NCBI GenBank assembly: GCA_003694875.1
Contig: RFJN01000025.1
Span: forward strand, 1-7,420
Source: Planctomycetota bacterium
GTDB taxonomy: Bacteria; Planctomycetota; J058; J103
DNA: 7,420 nt
Reading direction: 5' to 3'
Below are positions 1 through 6,161 of this stretch, piece by piece. The notes under the pieces are model-generated. The model saw nothing but the letters and a program-made list of their open reading frames with translations, was not told where the DNA came from and made no database searches. Each line of letters opens with the position of its first letter. Position 1 is the stretch's first letter. The position numbers were made by a program, and so were the translations under genes.

Positions 1-1
1 C

Positions 2-211
2 GATCCGAGCCAGCCGGCGCAGGTCTGGCCGCCGAACAACGCGGCGGGGCCGTGGCCGAAGATCCGCTACGAGATCACGCTGCGGCCGGCGAACTTCCCC
101 GTGCCGGGCGGCATGCTCTCGGCGGTCGACACCCCGGTGCTGCAGGAGGTGGGCCTGTCGTGGTACCTGCCGACGCCGGAGGTGCTGTTGCGCGAGCGGA
201 TCGTCGACTAG
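2..211 (+). CDS. C-terminal fragment of an unrecognised protein (5' end outside window)
   Basis: An open frame enters from the left edge and ends at TAG 209-211, giving 69 residues. They begin DPSQPAQVWPPNN and end LLRERIVD. The composition is protein-like (Trp, Tyr and Pro mixed with alternating hydrophobics) and matches a beta-rich C-terminus. The segment WPKIRYEITLRP loosely recalls the 'WPk-irv-L' ends of pseudopilin-like proteins (GspJ type) in some high-GC bacteria. That resemblance is weak and I do not assign the family. The gene points the same way as the secreted protein starting at 322, 110 bp downstream, so the two could be co-transcribed. No clear terminator separates them. Confidence 0.6.
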   Translation, partial: DPSQPAQVWPPNNAAGPWPKIRYEITLRPANFPVPGGMLSAVDTPVLQEVGLSWYLPTPEVLLRERIVD

Positions 212-273
212 GGCCGACGCCGACGTGGCGGGGCCAAGCGGCGCGCGGGCTCGCAGCGCAGCGGCGCTCCACG

Positions 274-279
274 TAGCAT
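274..279 (+). promoter_or_regulatory. Possible -10 element (TAGCAT) upstream of the secreted protein gene
   Basis: TAGCAT lies 42 bases before the ATG at 322 in an otherwise GC-rich gap. The hexamer 17 bases upstream (TCGCAG, 251-256) is a poor -35 match, so this is only a tentative promoter. Read-through from the upstream gene is the alternative. Confidence 0.2.
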
Positions 280-312
280 GGCACGCCGGAGCAACCGTTG
301 TCGAGACGAGGT

Positions 313-316
313 GGAG
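313..316 (+). promoter_or_regulatory. Ribosome binding site fixing the start at 322
   Basis: GGAG is followed by five bases and then ATG at 322, which favours this start over the TTG at 298. Confidence 0.6.
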
Positions 317-321
317 TGGGC

Positions 322-1761
322 ATGACGAGATCGAGGGGACGGCTGGCGGCACTCGTGGGCCTGGGCTTCGTGGCGCTGCTCGCGGCGGTGATGCCGGCGC
401 GGGCGCAGGAGGCGAAGCCACGGCTCGACGGCTTCATGCGGCTGCGGGCCGACGGCACGCTCGAGCCGGTGGACAAGAGCTGGGACGTGCTGCCGGGAGC
501 GGTGGTGTGGGTCGGGGGGACGAACTTCACCGACGAGGTGCAGAACGTCAAGGTGAGCGTCGACGACAAGCCCGCGCTCGTGCTCGCGGCGCAGGTCGAC
601 CGGATCCAGTTCCTGGTGCCGCCGGACACGAAGGCGGGCAAGCACACCGTGCAGGTGGAGGTGGACGGTCGGCGTTCGAACACCCTGTCGCTCAAGGTGG
701 TCGAGCCCACCCCGGAGAACATCGAGCGGATCGGCAAGCGCGACGCCGCCGAGTTCGAGGATCCGGGCCGCAGCGAGATCGAGAAGAAGATCGAGCTGAT
801 CACGCTCAGTGTGCCGCAGGCGATCAGCGAACGCGGCATGACGGTGATCCGGTTCAGCGGCAAGGCGCAGCTTCCCGAGGGGTGTGTGATCGCGCTCGAC
901 CTCAAGCTCGACGGCGAGCCGGTGGGCAACGCCGAGGCGGAGGTGATCGCGCCCTACAACCGCAGCAGCGACAACTTCCAGGGCCAGTTCGGCCCCTTCC
1001 GCAAGCGCATGTTCAGCGGCAACTATTCGGTGGAGGCGTATTTTCGGCTCGCCGACCAGCCGGCCAAGGTGCGCTACCGCTTCCGCAAGGAACTCGGCAA
1101 GCGCGAGCTGGCCAAGCTCAGCTCCGGGTACGCGCGCAACTACGTCTACGTGGGCAACCGCACCCAGGAGGAGCTCGAGAAGCAGGAGCTGCGCAAGCAC
1201 TTCCGACGCACGACGGACAAGATCCTCGGGCTTCTCGACGAGCTCGAGACGCAGTTCAGCCTCGCGGGCCGGGCCGATCCGCGCTGGCACAAGAGCGGGG
1301 AGGGAGTGGACGAGGCCGCGTGGGAGGCGTGGCTCAAGAAGCGCTCGCTCAAGGGCATGTCGGCGAGCGAACAGCGCGAGTGGCTCGAGCGGCTGCGCAC
1401 CGAGCAGGGACCGCTCACGCCCGAGGGCGACTTCGACGAGGCGGCGTGGCGCGAGTGGCTCGACCGGAGCTGGCGCGAGGAGGTGCTCGCGCTCTACCGG
1501 CAGCACCGGGCGTACGTCGAGAAGTGGCAGACGGTGCGCTTCAACGACGCCATGCTCGAGATGGAGTCGCTGTTCGGCGCGCTGATCAAGCTCTCGCAGA
1601 ACCGCTCGCGCTACATCTACGAGCACCAGGGGCTTGCTGTGGACGCCAACGACGCCCGCCCGCCCGGGGCGGACGAGCTGCGGCTCGGGGTGAGTCTGGC
1701 ATCGCCGATCGGCATTCGGCGCACGGTGAAGCGTATCCTGACCGAGATCGGGCTCGAGTGA
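322..1761 (+). CDS. Secreted protein with IPT/TIG-like domain and helical C-terminal half
   Basis: This 479-residue protein has no specific function I recognise. Residues 1-28 are a classical signal peptide: TRSRGR basic start, hydrophobic core about 8-23, cleavage motif ARA before Q29. Export to the periplasm or surface is therefore expected. Residues about 55-127 look like an IPT/TIG immunoglobulin-like fold: 'PGAVVWVGGTNFTD' near the start, then 'FLVPPDTKAGKHTVQVEVDG'. About 155-255 is a second beta-rich domain. From about 258 to 435 the chain is charged and helical, with a near-repeat of DEAAWxxWL at 330-338 and 372-380. The ATG at 322 is preferred because GGAG (313-316) sits 5 bases upstream and the signal peptide follows directly. 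The in-frame TTG at 298 would add eight residues. IPT/TIG domains usually mediate binding, so a structural or adhesive envelope role is possible but inferred. It converges on the response-regulator operon with only 30 bp between stops. Confidence 0.85.
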   Translation: MTRSRGRLAALVGLGFVALLAAVMPARAQEAKPRLDGFMRLRADGTLEPVDKSWDVLPGAVVWVGGTNFTDEVQNVKVSVDDKPALVLAAQVDRIQFLVPPDTKAGKHTVQVEVDGRRSNTLSLKVVEPTPENIERIGKRDAAEFEDPGRSEIEKKIELITLSVPQAISERGMTVIRFSGKAQLPEGCVIALDLKLDGEPVGNAEAEVIAPYNRSSDNFQGQFGPFRKRMFSGNYSVEAYFRLADQPAKVRYRFRKELGKRELAKLSSGYARNYVYVGNRTQEELEKQELRKHFRRTTDKILGLLDELETQFSLAGRADPRWHKSGEGVDEAAWEAWLKKRSLKGMSASEQREWLERLRTEQGPLTPEGDFDEAAWREWLDRSWREEVLALYRQHRAYVEKWQTVRFNDAMLEMESLFGALIKLSQNRSRYIYEHQGLAVDANDARPPGADELRLGVSLASPIGIRRTVKRILTEIGLE

Positions 1762-1791
1762 GCGGTCTGCCGGCGCGGCTCGCGTGGCGGC

Positions 1792-2952
1792 TCAGCCTGG
1801 CACGAGCACGCGCAGCCGCTCGGGGATCAGGCCGCGTGCGGCGAAGTTGGCGAGACGCGCCTGCAGCGTGGGGTTGACCTCCTGCCCCTTGGCGACGAGC
1901 ACCGCTCCGGTGATCGCACGCACGTCCTCGGCGAGCGCCATGCCGGGGGCGAGCTGTGCCGGCGGCAGCAGCTCGATCCGGAAGGAGGTGGTGCTGCCGG
2001 TGACGGCGGCGAGGTCGTCGAGCACCGACGGATCGCACTCGCCCGCTCGTCCGCGCAGCACGGCGAGCGCCTCGTCCGGCTCCATGCCGCGGCCGACGAG
2101 GGCGTCGTACTCGAGCACCGCCTTGAGGATGCGCGCGCCGAGCGGGATCTCCTCGCCGCGGGGCTGGCCCGGCTCCGCGTTGCGACCGTCGTAGCGCAGC
2201 CGCTGCAGGCCCACGATCTCCGCGACCGGTTCGAGCCTGGGAATGTGCGAGAGCAGATCGCGCGCGAGCTGCGGGTGCTCCTCGAGCATGCGCGCCTCTT
2301 CGGGGGTGAGCGGGTCGCCGTCGTGTGCGCGCTGCAGGGTCGCCTCGGGGATCGCCACGCAGCCGAGCATGGACAGCATCGCGGCGAGTTCGAGCTGCCA
2401 GCGGCGGCCGATCTTGCGTCGCTCGGCGATCTTGCGCACGAGCCTGCGGAGCCGCGAGGCGCGACCGAACGCGGTGGGGTTGGTGAGCGCGAGGACGTCG
2501 GTGAGGACCTTGATCGAGCCGCGCAGCGTCTTCTCGAGCAGCTCGCGCTCGGCGGCCTCGAGCCGGTACTGGCGCAACGCGGCGCCGAGCGCCGCGGTCA
2601 GGGTCTCGGTGTCGCACGGCTTGGTCAGGAATCGGAAGATCGCGCCGCGGTTGATCGCCTCGGTGGCCGTCTGCTGGTCGGCGTTGCCGGTGAGCATGAT
2701 GCGTATGCTCGAGGGGGTCAGCTTCTGCGCCAGGGTGAGAAACTCGATGCCGTTCATGCGCGGCATGCGCATGTCGCTCACGATCACGGCAAAGGGGCCG
2801 CGTTCTCGGATCGCCGCCAGGCCCTCCTCGGGACCGAGCGCGGTCTCGATCTCGAAGCTTCGGCGCAACTGGCGGCGCAGGGCGGTGAGCAGTCGCGGTT
2901 CGTCGTCGACGAGCAGAACCCGTTCCCCGCCCGCTGCTGTCTTGTGCACCAT
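1792..2952 (-). CDS. Response regulator: receiver domain fused to a degenerate HD-GYP domain
   Basis: This 386-residue protein has a CheY-like receiver at about 11-125. It shows the acidic pocket D16-D17, phosphoacceptor D60 (VIVSDMRMP), T88 and K111 (FLTKPCD), so phosphorylation by a histidine kinase is expected. Residues about 145-305 align by eye with HD-GYP c-di-GMP phosphodiesterases: 'LTPEEARMLEEHP' at 215-227 and 'EEIPLGARILKAVLEYDAL' at 267-285. The catalytic positions differ. The usual LLHDIGK reads MLSMLGC (192-198), HHE reads LQR (249-251), and the GYP loop reads EPGQP (260-264). Only the downstream HP (226-227) remains. The C-terminal 'LAPGMALAEDV...VLVAKGQEVN' tail is common after HD-GYP cores. 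It is probably a non-catalytic regulator or binding module. The ATG at 2952 is chosen because AGGGG lies upstream and it starts 4 bp after the preceding stop. A start at 2997 would overlap the previous gene by 41 bp. Confidence 0.88.
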   Translation of the reverse strand: MVHKTAAGGERVLLVDDEPRLLTALRRQLRRSFEIETALGPEEGLAAIRERGPFAVIVSDMRMPRMNGIEFLTLAQKLTPSSIRIMLTGNADQQTATEAINRGAIFRFLTKPCDTETLTAALGAALRQYRLEAAERELLEKTLRGSIKVLTDVLALTNPTAFGRASRLRRLVRKIAERRKIGRRWQLELAAMLSMLGCVAIPEATLQRAHDGDPLTPEEARMLEEHPQLARDLLSHIPRLEPVAEIVGLQRLRYDGRNAEPGQPRGEEIPLGARILKAVLEYDALVGRGMEPDEALAVLRGRAGECDPSVLDDLAAVTGSTTSFRIELLPPAQLAPGMALAEDVRAITGAVLVAKGQEVNPTLQARLANFAARGLIPERLRVLVPG

Positions 2953-2956
2953 GGCG

Positions 2957-4216
2957 TCAGTTCCCCTGCCCTTGCTGCGCGCCGCGTGCGGTTGCACCGC
3001 TGGCCGCCGCCGGCGCCATCGCCGTGCGTACCTCTTCGGCCAATCCGACCGCTTCCAGATGGGACCACTCGGATGCGGTCACCAGGCCCCGCGGCGTGGC
3101 GGCCGGTTCGGTCTCGAGGTGCGACAGGATGTTGGCGGCGTGGACGCAGACCGCCGCTTCGAAGTGCTCGCCGTCGGCGAGCGGCTGCGGGTGGTGGTGG
3201 TGGCTGACCACGTCGACGATCGAGTCGGGAAGGCTCCACAGCGCGAGCAGGCAGCCGCCGATCTCGGCGTGGTCGGCGCCGAGAAGACGCCGCTCCGCCT
3301 CGTCGAGCCGACAGCTCTCGGTGCGCGCGAGCGCGAGCACCTCGGCGTATCGCGGTCCGAGGCCCACCGCGAACGCGAGCTTGCCGGTATCGTGCAGCAG
3401 GCCGCCGAGGAAGGCCTGCTGCACCACGGCTTCGGGTGCGGCGCGCGCCACCGCGAGACGCTTCGCTCGGTTGGCGACGTCGATCGCGTGCTCCCAGGCC
3501 GACTCGAAGTCGATCGCGTCGACCGGCAGTTCCCGGTAGTTGGCGAGCACCTTCGTCGAGACCGCGAGCGAGCGCACGACGTCGAAGCCGAGCAGCGTCA
3601 CCGCCCGCCGCAGATCCGTCACCTCCTGGCGCAGTCCGAACAGCGCCGAGTTGACGAGTCGCAGCACCCGCGCGACAAGGGCCGGATCGCGACACAGCTT
3701 GTCGCAGACGACGTCGACATCGGTGTCGGGCGCCTCGAGGGCGGCCACGAGGTCGGTGAAGTGGGCGGGCGGGCTCGGCAGCGAGTCGATCGAGCCGAGA
3801 AGTCCCGCGAGCCGCGGTGACTGCAGCCGCTCCCGCAGCCGGTGGGCGCGTTCGATCGTCTTCCGGACGGTCTCGGTGTCGCACGGCTTGGCGAGAAACT
3901 GATGCACGGTGCCGAGCGCGCCGAGGATATGCTCCCGTTCGGTCTCGCCGGACAGGATGATGCGCGTCGTCTCGGGCCGTCGTTTCTTGATCTCCTCGAG
4001 CAGCCGCGCCCCGGTGAGCTTCGGCATCTTCATGTCGGCGACGATGACGTCGAACGGCTCGGCGATCACCCGCTTGAGCGCCTCGACGGGCGAATCGACG
4101 AAGGTCATGTCCCAGCGATGGCGCAGTGGCCGCAGCATGCGCCGCAGCCCCGAGAGCACCCGCGGCTCGTCGTCGACGAAGAGAATGCGGTAGCGGGGTG
4201 GTGTTCCGACAGCCAT
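2957..4216 (-). CDS. Response regulator: receiver domain fused to an HDOD domain
   Basis: This 419-residue protein starts MAVGTPPRYRILFVDDEP. The receiver (about 9-128) has D15-D16, phosphoacceptor D61 (VIVADMKMP), S89 and K110 (FLAKPCD). An HDOD output domain spans about 140-345: the N-terminal 'LPSPPAHFTDLVAAL' and 'ICRDPALVARVLRLVNSALFG'-type segment, then 'AFLGGLLHDTGKLAF' (268-282), 'GADHAEIG' (313-320) and 'WSLPDSIVDVVSHHHHP' (327-343). HDOD proteins generally act as signalling scaffolds rather than proven enzymes, but here H275-D276 and H339-H342 are kept. The last 20 or so residues are Ala/Gly/Gln-rich and look disordered. The ATG at 4216 is chosen because GGAGG (4230-4226) lies nine bases upstream; the GTG at 4249 has no comparable site. 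It is the first gene of a two-gene operon with the receiver/HD-GYP-like gene. No histidine kinase is present in the window. Confidence 0.92.
   Translation of the reverse strand: MAVGTPPRYRILFVDDEPRVLSGLRRMLRPLRHRWDMTFVDSPVEALKRVIAEPFDVIVADMKMPKLTGARLLEEIKKRRPETTRIILSGETEREHILGALGTVHQFLAKPCDTETVRKTIERAHRLRERLQSPRLAGLLGSIDSLPSPPAHFTDLVAALEAPDTDVDVVCDKLCRDPALVARVLRLVNSALFGLRQEVTDLRRAVTLLGFDVVRSLAVSTKVLANYRELPVDAIDFESAWEHAIDVANRAKRLAVARAAPEAVVQQAFLGGLLHDTGKLAFAVGLGPRYAEVLALARTESCRLDEAERRLLGADHAEIGGCLLALWSLPDSIVDVVSHHHHPQPLADGEHFEAAVCVHAANILSHLETEPAATPRGLVTASEWSHLEAVGLAEEVRTAMAPAAASGATARGAQQGQGN
2963..2967 (-). promoter_or_regulatory. Ribosome binding site for the degenerate HD-GYP regulator
   Basis: The minus strand reads AGGGGAA here, about ten bases before ATG at 2952 and inside the last codons of the upstream gene. 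This is typical of translational coupling. Confidence 0.55.
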
Positions 4217-4225
4217 CTCGATGGA

Positions 4226-4230
4226 CCTCC
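4226..4230 (-). promoter_or_regulatory. Ribosome binding site fixing the start at 4216
   Basis: A perfect GGAGG lies nine bases before ATG 4216 and argues against the longer GTG start at 4249. Confidence 0.7.
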
Positions 4231-4261
4231 GCGCGTTGTGCCCCCCCACACCGGCGGAAGT

Positions 4262-4283
4262 CCGGAGAAGTCAGGATCTCCGG
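4262..4283 (-). repeat. Short inverted repeat in the leader of the receiver-HDOD gene
   Basis: CCGGAGA (4262-4268) and TCTCCGG (4277-4283) can form a 7-bp stem with an 8-base loop, 46 bases upstream of the ATG at 4216. It could be an operator for a dimeric regulator or a 5' UTR hairpin. A weak -10-like TAGTAC lies just upstream at 4303-4298, without a matching -35. Confidence 0.4.
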
Positions 4284-4400
4284 CGCTGCCGATCCCCGTA
4301 CTACGGTTCGGATGGGGGAATCGCCCATTGAGGGTTGTTTTTTGTGGTTGGGGTGACGTTCGGGTGCGGTCTCTCTCGCCGCAGGGCGTGGGGGGGACGT

Positions 4401-4434
4401 CATGGCACCGCCGGCGGTGGCGGGCGGTGCCATG
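4401..4434. repeat. Large intergenic palindrome (12-bp perfect arms)
   Basis: The arms CATGGCACCGCC (4401-4412) and GGCGGTGCCATG (4423-4434) are perfectly complementary around a 10-base loop. There is no T-tract after it and no gene ends close by, so it does not look like a terminator. It fits a REP-type or mobile palindromic unit. Confidence 0.6.
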
Positions 4435-4458
4435 GCTGCTCGTTCTCGTGGCTGGCGC

Positions 4459-4479
4459 GGGCGGGGATCAACCCCGCCC
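4459..4479. repeat. REP-like GC palindrome
   Basis: GGGCGGGG (4459-4466) pairs with CCCCGCCC (4472-4479) around the loop ATCAA. The wider sequence, GGCGGGGATCAACCCCGCC then CCTACGG, resembles a palindrome type I recall from intergenic regions of several high-GC genomes. It sits 24 bases from the 12-bp palindrome, so the two may be one composite element. Confidence 0.5.
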
Positions 4480-4708
4480 CTACGGGTGGTTGGGGCCAGA
4501 GATCGAGGACGGTGCAGGCGGGGTCGTCACGGTGGCGGGGGGGCGCGGTCGGGTGTTCGGCGCGGTGCGGGCTGCGGCAGGGGCGCGCGGCCGCGACGCG
4601 GCGAGAGCGCCGTGCGATGGCGGTCGTGCCGGAGCGCCAGGGTTCTCGTGGATCCGGCGTGTCGGTCGGCTGCGTGTCGGACGGTCGGGCCCGGCGCGAC
4701 CCCCAAAG

Positions 4709-4740
4709 CGAAGGCGCGTCCCCGAGGGGACGCGCCTTCG
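4709..4740 (-). terminator. Probable intrinsic terminator of the VWA gene
   Basis: A perfect 14-bp stem (4709-4722 with 4727-4740) closes a CGAG tetraloop, 39 bases past the VWA stop codon on the minus strand. The minus strand continues CTTTGGGG, so the T-tract is short. The hairpin is strong enough to act as a terminator or a 3'-end stabiliser. Confidence 0.7.
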
Positions 4741-4779
4741 TGGATGGCCGGCGTTGCCTGGCTGCGGCCGCGGCCGCGC

Positions 4780-5583
4780 TCAGTTGACCGGGATGTAGTT
4801 GCCGCCGGTGCGCTGCGCGATGCTGCGCAGGAAGTTCTCGAACTGTCCGTAGGCGCCGATCCCGAAGCAGTGGATGATCGCCCCCTGGGTGTTGGCGCCG
4901 AGGATCATGTTGAGGTGTCCGGAGAAGCCGCTTGCGCCGCAGTTGGGGGCGCCGTCGGACAGCAGCGCCACCGTCTTGTTGTCCTTGTCGCCGAGGGCGA
5001 GGGCGACCGCGGGGCCGGTGCCCGTCGCACCGCCGGCGCGCAGCGCGCGAACCCACGCACTCGCAGCGCTCTTGTTCTGCGGGGTGGCCTCCTGCCGCGA
5101 CGAGCGCCAGCGCGTGGTCTGGCACTGGTAGGCGACGATGTTGAACTTGAAGTCCTCGGTCAGCGCGGCGATCGAACGCTGCAGCTCGACCTTGGCGCGA
5201 TCGAGCCGCGTTCCGGTTGTCGTGTTACCGTCGAGGCCGGTGTAGGTGTGGGTACCCCAGTCCATGGAGCCCGAGATGTCGATCACGTAGTAGATGCTGT
5301 CGCCCTGCGCGGGCACGTCCTCGTCATACAGCGGAATGTCGCCGTCCTCGGAGAAGTCGTCGTCCTCGTCCTCGCGCACCGAGGTGTCGGGCTTGCTGAG
5401 CGGCAGATCGATCTCGACGCCGTGATCGGGCGTCTTGGGCGTGGTGACCGGTCCGCCGGTTCCACTGCCCGCCCCGCTACCGCTGCCGCTGCCGGTCTGC
5501 TGCGCGAGCGCGCCGTCTCCGAGTCCGAATGCGAGTGCGATGGCAACGATCCACACCCACCGGGTCCGTAGCCGCGTCTGCAT
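4780..5583 (-). CDS. Exported von Willebrand factor A (VWA) domain protein
   Basis: This 267-residue protein starts with a signal peptide (MQTRLRTR, then hydrophobic 10-22, likely cut after ALA at 27) and has no lipobox. A Gly/Ser linker (31-44) and an acidic stretch (about 70-90, REDEDDDFSEDGD) precede the VWA domain (about 96-267). The MIDAS metal site appears complete: D102-I-S104-G-S106, the Thr in GGATGTG (187 or 189) and D210 in LLSDG. VWA domains with this site bind divalent metal and a protein ligand. Three cysteines (154, 215, 239) could allow a disulfide in the periplasm. The chain ends immediately after the domain (GNYIPVN), so there is no C-terminal anchor. The ATG at 5583 is fixed by AAGGAGG eight bases upstream. 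The ligand is unknown. A 120-bp gap separates it from the upstream coiled-coil gene, so it may be read through or have its own promoter. Confidence 0.92.
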   Translation of the reverse strand: MQTRLRTRWVWIVAIALAFGLGDGALAQQTGSGSGSGAGSGTGGPVTTPKTPDHGVEIDLPLSKPDTSVREDEDDDFSEDGDIPLYDEDVPAQGDSIYYVIDISGSMDWGTHTYTGLDGNTTTGTRLDRAKVELQRSIAALTEDFKFNIVAYQCQTTRWRSSRQEATPQNKSAASAWVRALRAGGATGTGPAVALALGDKDNKTVALLSDGAPNCGASGFSGHLNMILGANTQGAIIHCFGIGAYGQFENFLRSIAQRTGGNYIPVN

Positions 5584-5591
5584 GTCCCTGA

Positions 5592-5598
5592 CCTCCTT
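5592..5598 (-). promoter_or_regulatory. Strong ribosome binding site of the VWA gene
   Basis: AAGGAGG matches the anti-Shine-Dalgarno sequence fully and lies eight bases before ATG 5583. It excludes the longer reading frame beginning at 5658. Confidence 0.8.
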
Positions 5599-5703
5599 CG
5601 TGATCGAGCGGTCGTCCGCCTGCGTCTCGGACGCCTCCGGCGCCCCGTCATCCAGCACGACGCTGCAGCCGCTTCCGGTCTTGCGCGCTTTTTTGCCCCC
5701 GCG

Positions 5704-6075
5704 TCAGCGAGCGCCGGCCTCCTCCCGCTCGGCGCCGGCGGGCCGCTTGCGCACCTTGGCCTCGATCCCCGAGGACGGGCTCGCCTTGTCTCCGCCCTTG
5801 TCGAGCCGGCCGCCCGTGGAGCCGGGCGCGCTCACCCGGGGACGGATCTCGCCGCTTCCCTCGCCCACCCCGAGCGACTCCGCGCTCGCCTGTACCGGAA
5901 GCCTGCGCAGTTCCTCGATCTTGCGCTCGAACTCGCGCTCCTGCGCGAGGATCCCCTCGTAGATCTGCGGGAAGCGCTCCCGCTGCTCGCGCCACTTCTC
6001 GGCGAAGTTGCGCACGTACTCGAGGTCCTTCTTGATGCGTTCGATGCGCTTGAAGATGTCGGCGACCGTGAGCAT
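5704..6075 (-). CDS. Small coiled-coil protein of unknown function
   Basis: This protein has 123 residues, no signal peptide and no membrane segment, so it is probably cytoplasmic. Residues about 5-58 (IFKRIERIKKDLEYVRNFAEKWREQ... through FERKIEELRRL) are charged and heptad-like, so a long helix or coiled coil is expected. Residues about 60-123 are Gly/Ser/Lys/Glu-rich and probably disordered. I do not recognise a family. The ATG at 6075 is preceded by AGGAAGG seven bases away, and a good promoter lies just upstream (6140-6113). The helical region is convincing, which supports a real gene despite the GC-biased background. It is followed by the VWA gene on the same strand. Confidence 0.75.
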   Translation of the reverse strand: MLTVADIFKRIERIKKDLEYVRNFAEKWREQRERFPQIYEGILAQEREFERKIEELRRLPVQASAESLGVGEGSGEIRPRVSAPGSTGGRLDKGGDKASPSSGIEAKVRKRPAGAEREEAGAR

Positions 6076-6112
6076 GCGCGTGCCTTCCTCTCAGAAATCT
6101 CGAACCGCATGA

Positions 6113-6140
6113 ACCTTATCCGCTGTGCGGGGAGCGTCAA
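6113..6140 (-). promoter_or_regulatory. Sigma-70-type promoter of the coiled-coil gene
   Basis: The minus strand reads TTGACG (6140-6135), 16 bases, then TAAGGT (6118-6113), 37 bases before the ATG at 6075. The -35 is near consensus and the -10 is weak. It may also serve the downstream VWA gene. Confidence 0.55.
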
Positions 6141-6161
6141 GCGGCGGCCGCCGGGCACGGC

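Larger units (their letters stand above)
4217..4779. other. Long intergenic region rich in palindromes, no convincing gene
   Basis: This 563-bp gap between the response-regulator operon and the VWA gene has only Arg/Gly/Ala-rich open frames, which are unlikely to be real. It holds the leader inverted repeat at 4262-4283, a T-run at about 4338-4344, a 12-bp-stem palindrome at 4401-4434, a REP-like hairpin at 4459-4479, a strong stem-loop at 4709-4740 and a 14-base self-complementary GCGGCC run at 4764-4777. The response-regulator promoter should lie in its left part, but I cannot locate it with confidence. The stretch from about 4490 to 4700 is GC-rich with no structure I can name. Confidence 0.7.

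Noticed and set aside
208..1626. Long minus-strand frame opposite the secreted protein
   Set aside because: Leu/Arg/His-rich shadow of the plus-strand gene, which has a signal peptide and domain structure.
298..1761. Longer TTG-started version of the secreted protein
   Set aside because: GGAG at 313-316 and the signal peptide favour ATG 322.
2957..4249. GTG start for the receiver-HDOD gene
   Set aside because: GGAGG at 4226-4230 is correctly spaced only for the ATG at 4216.
4312..4344. Hairpin followed by a T-run on the plus strand, terminator-like
   Set aside because: Stem is only about 5 bp and no plus-strand gene ends upstream, so a terminator is not supported.
4764..4777. Self-complementary GCGGCC run as a regulatory site
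   Set aside because: Likely a by-product of GC bias just past the VWA stop; no context supports a binding site.
4402..5571. Long plus-strand open frame through the palindromes and the VWA gene
   Set aside because: Arg/Gly/Ala-rich, runs opposite to the well-supported VWA gene and has no ribosome binding site; a GC-bias shadow.
5680..5700. T-run near 5689-5694 as a terminator
   Set aside because: No stable stem in front of it and no plus-strand gene upstream.
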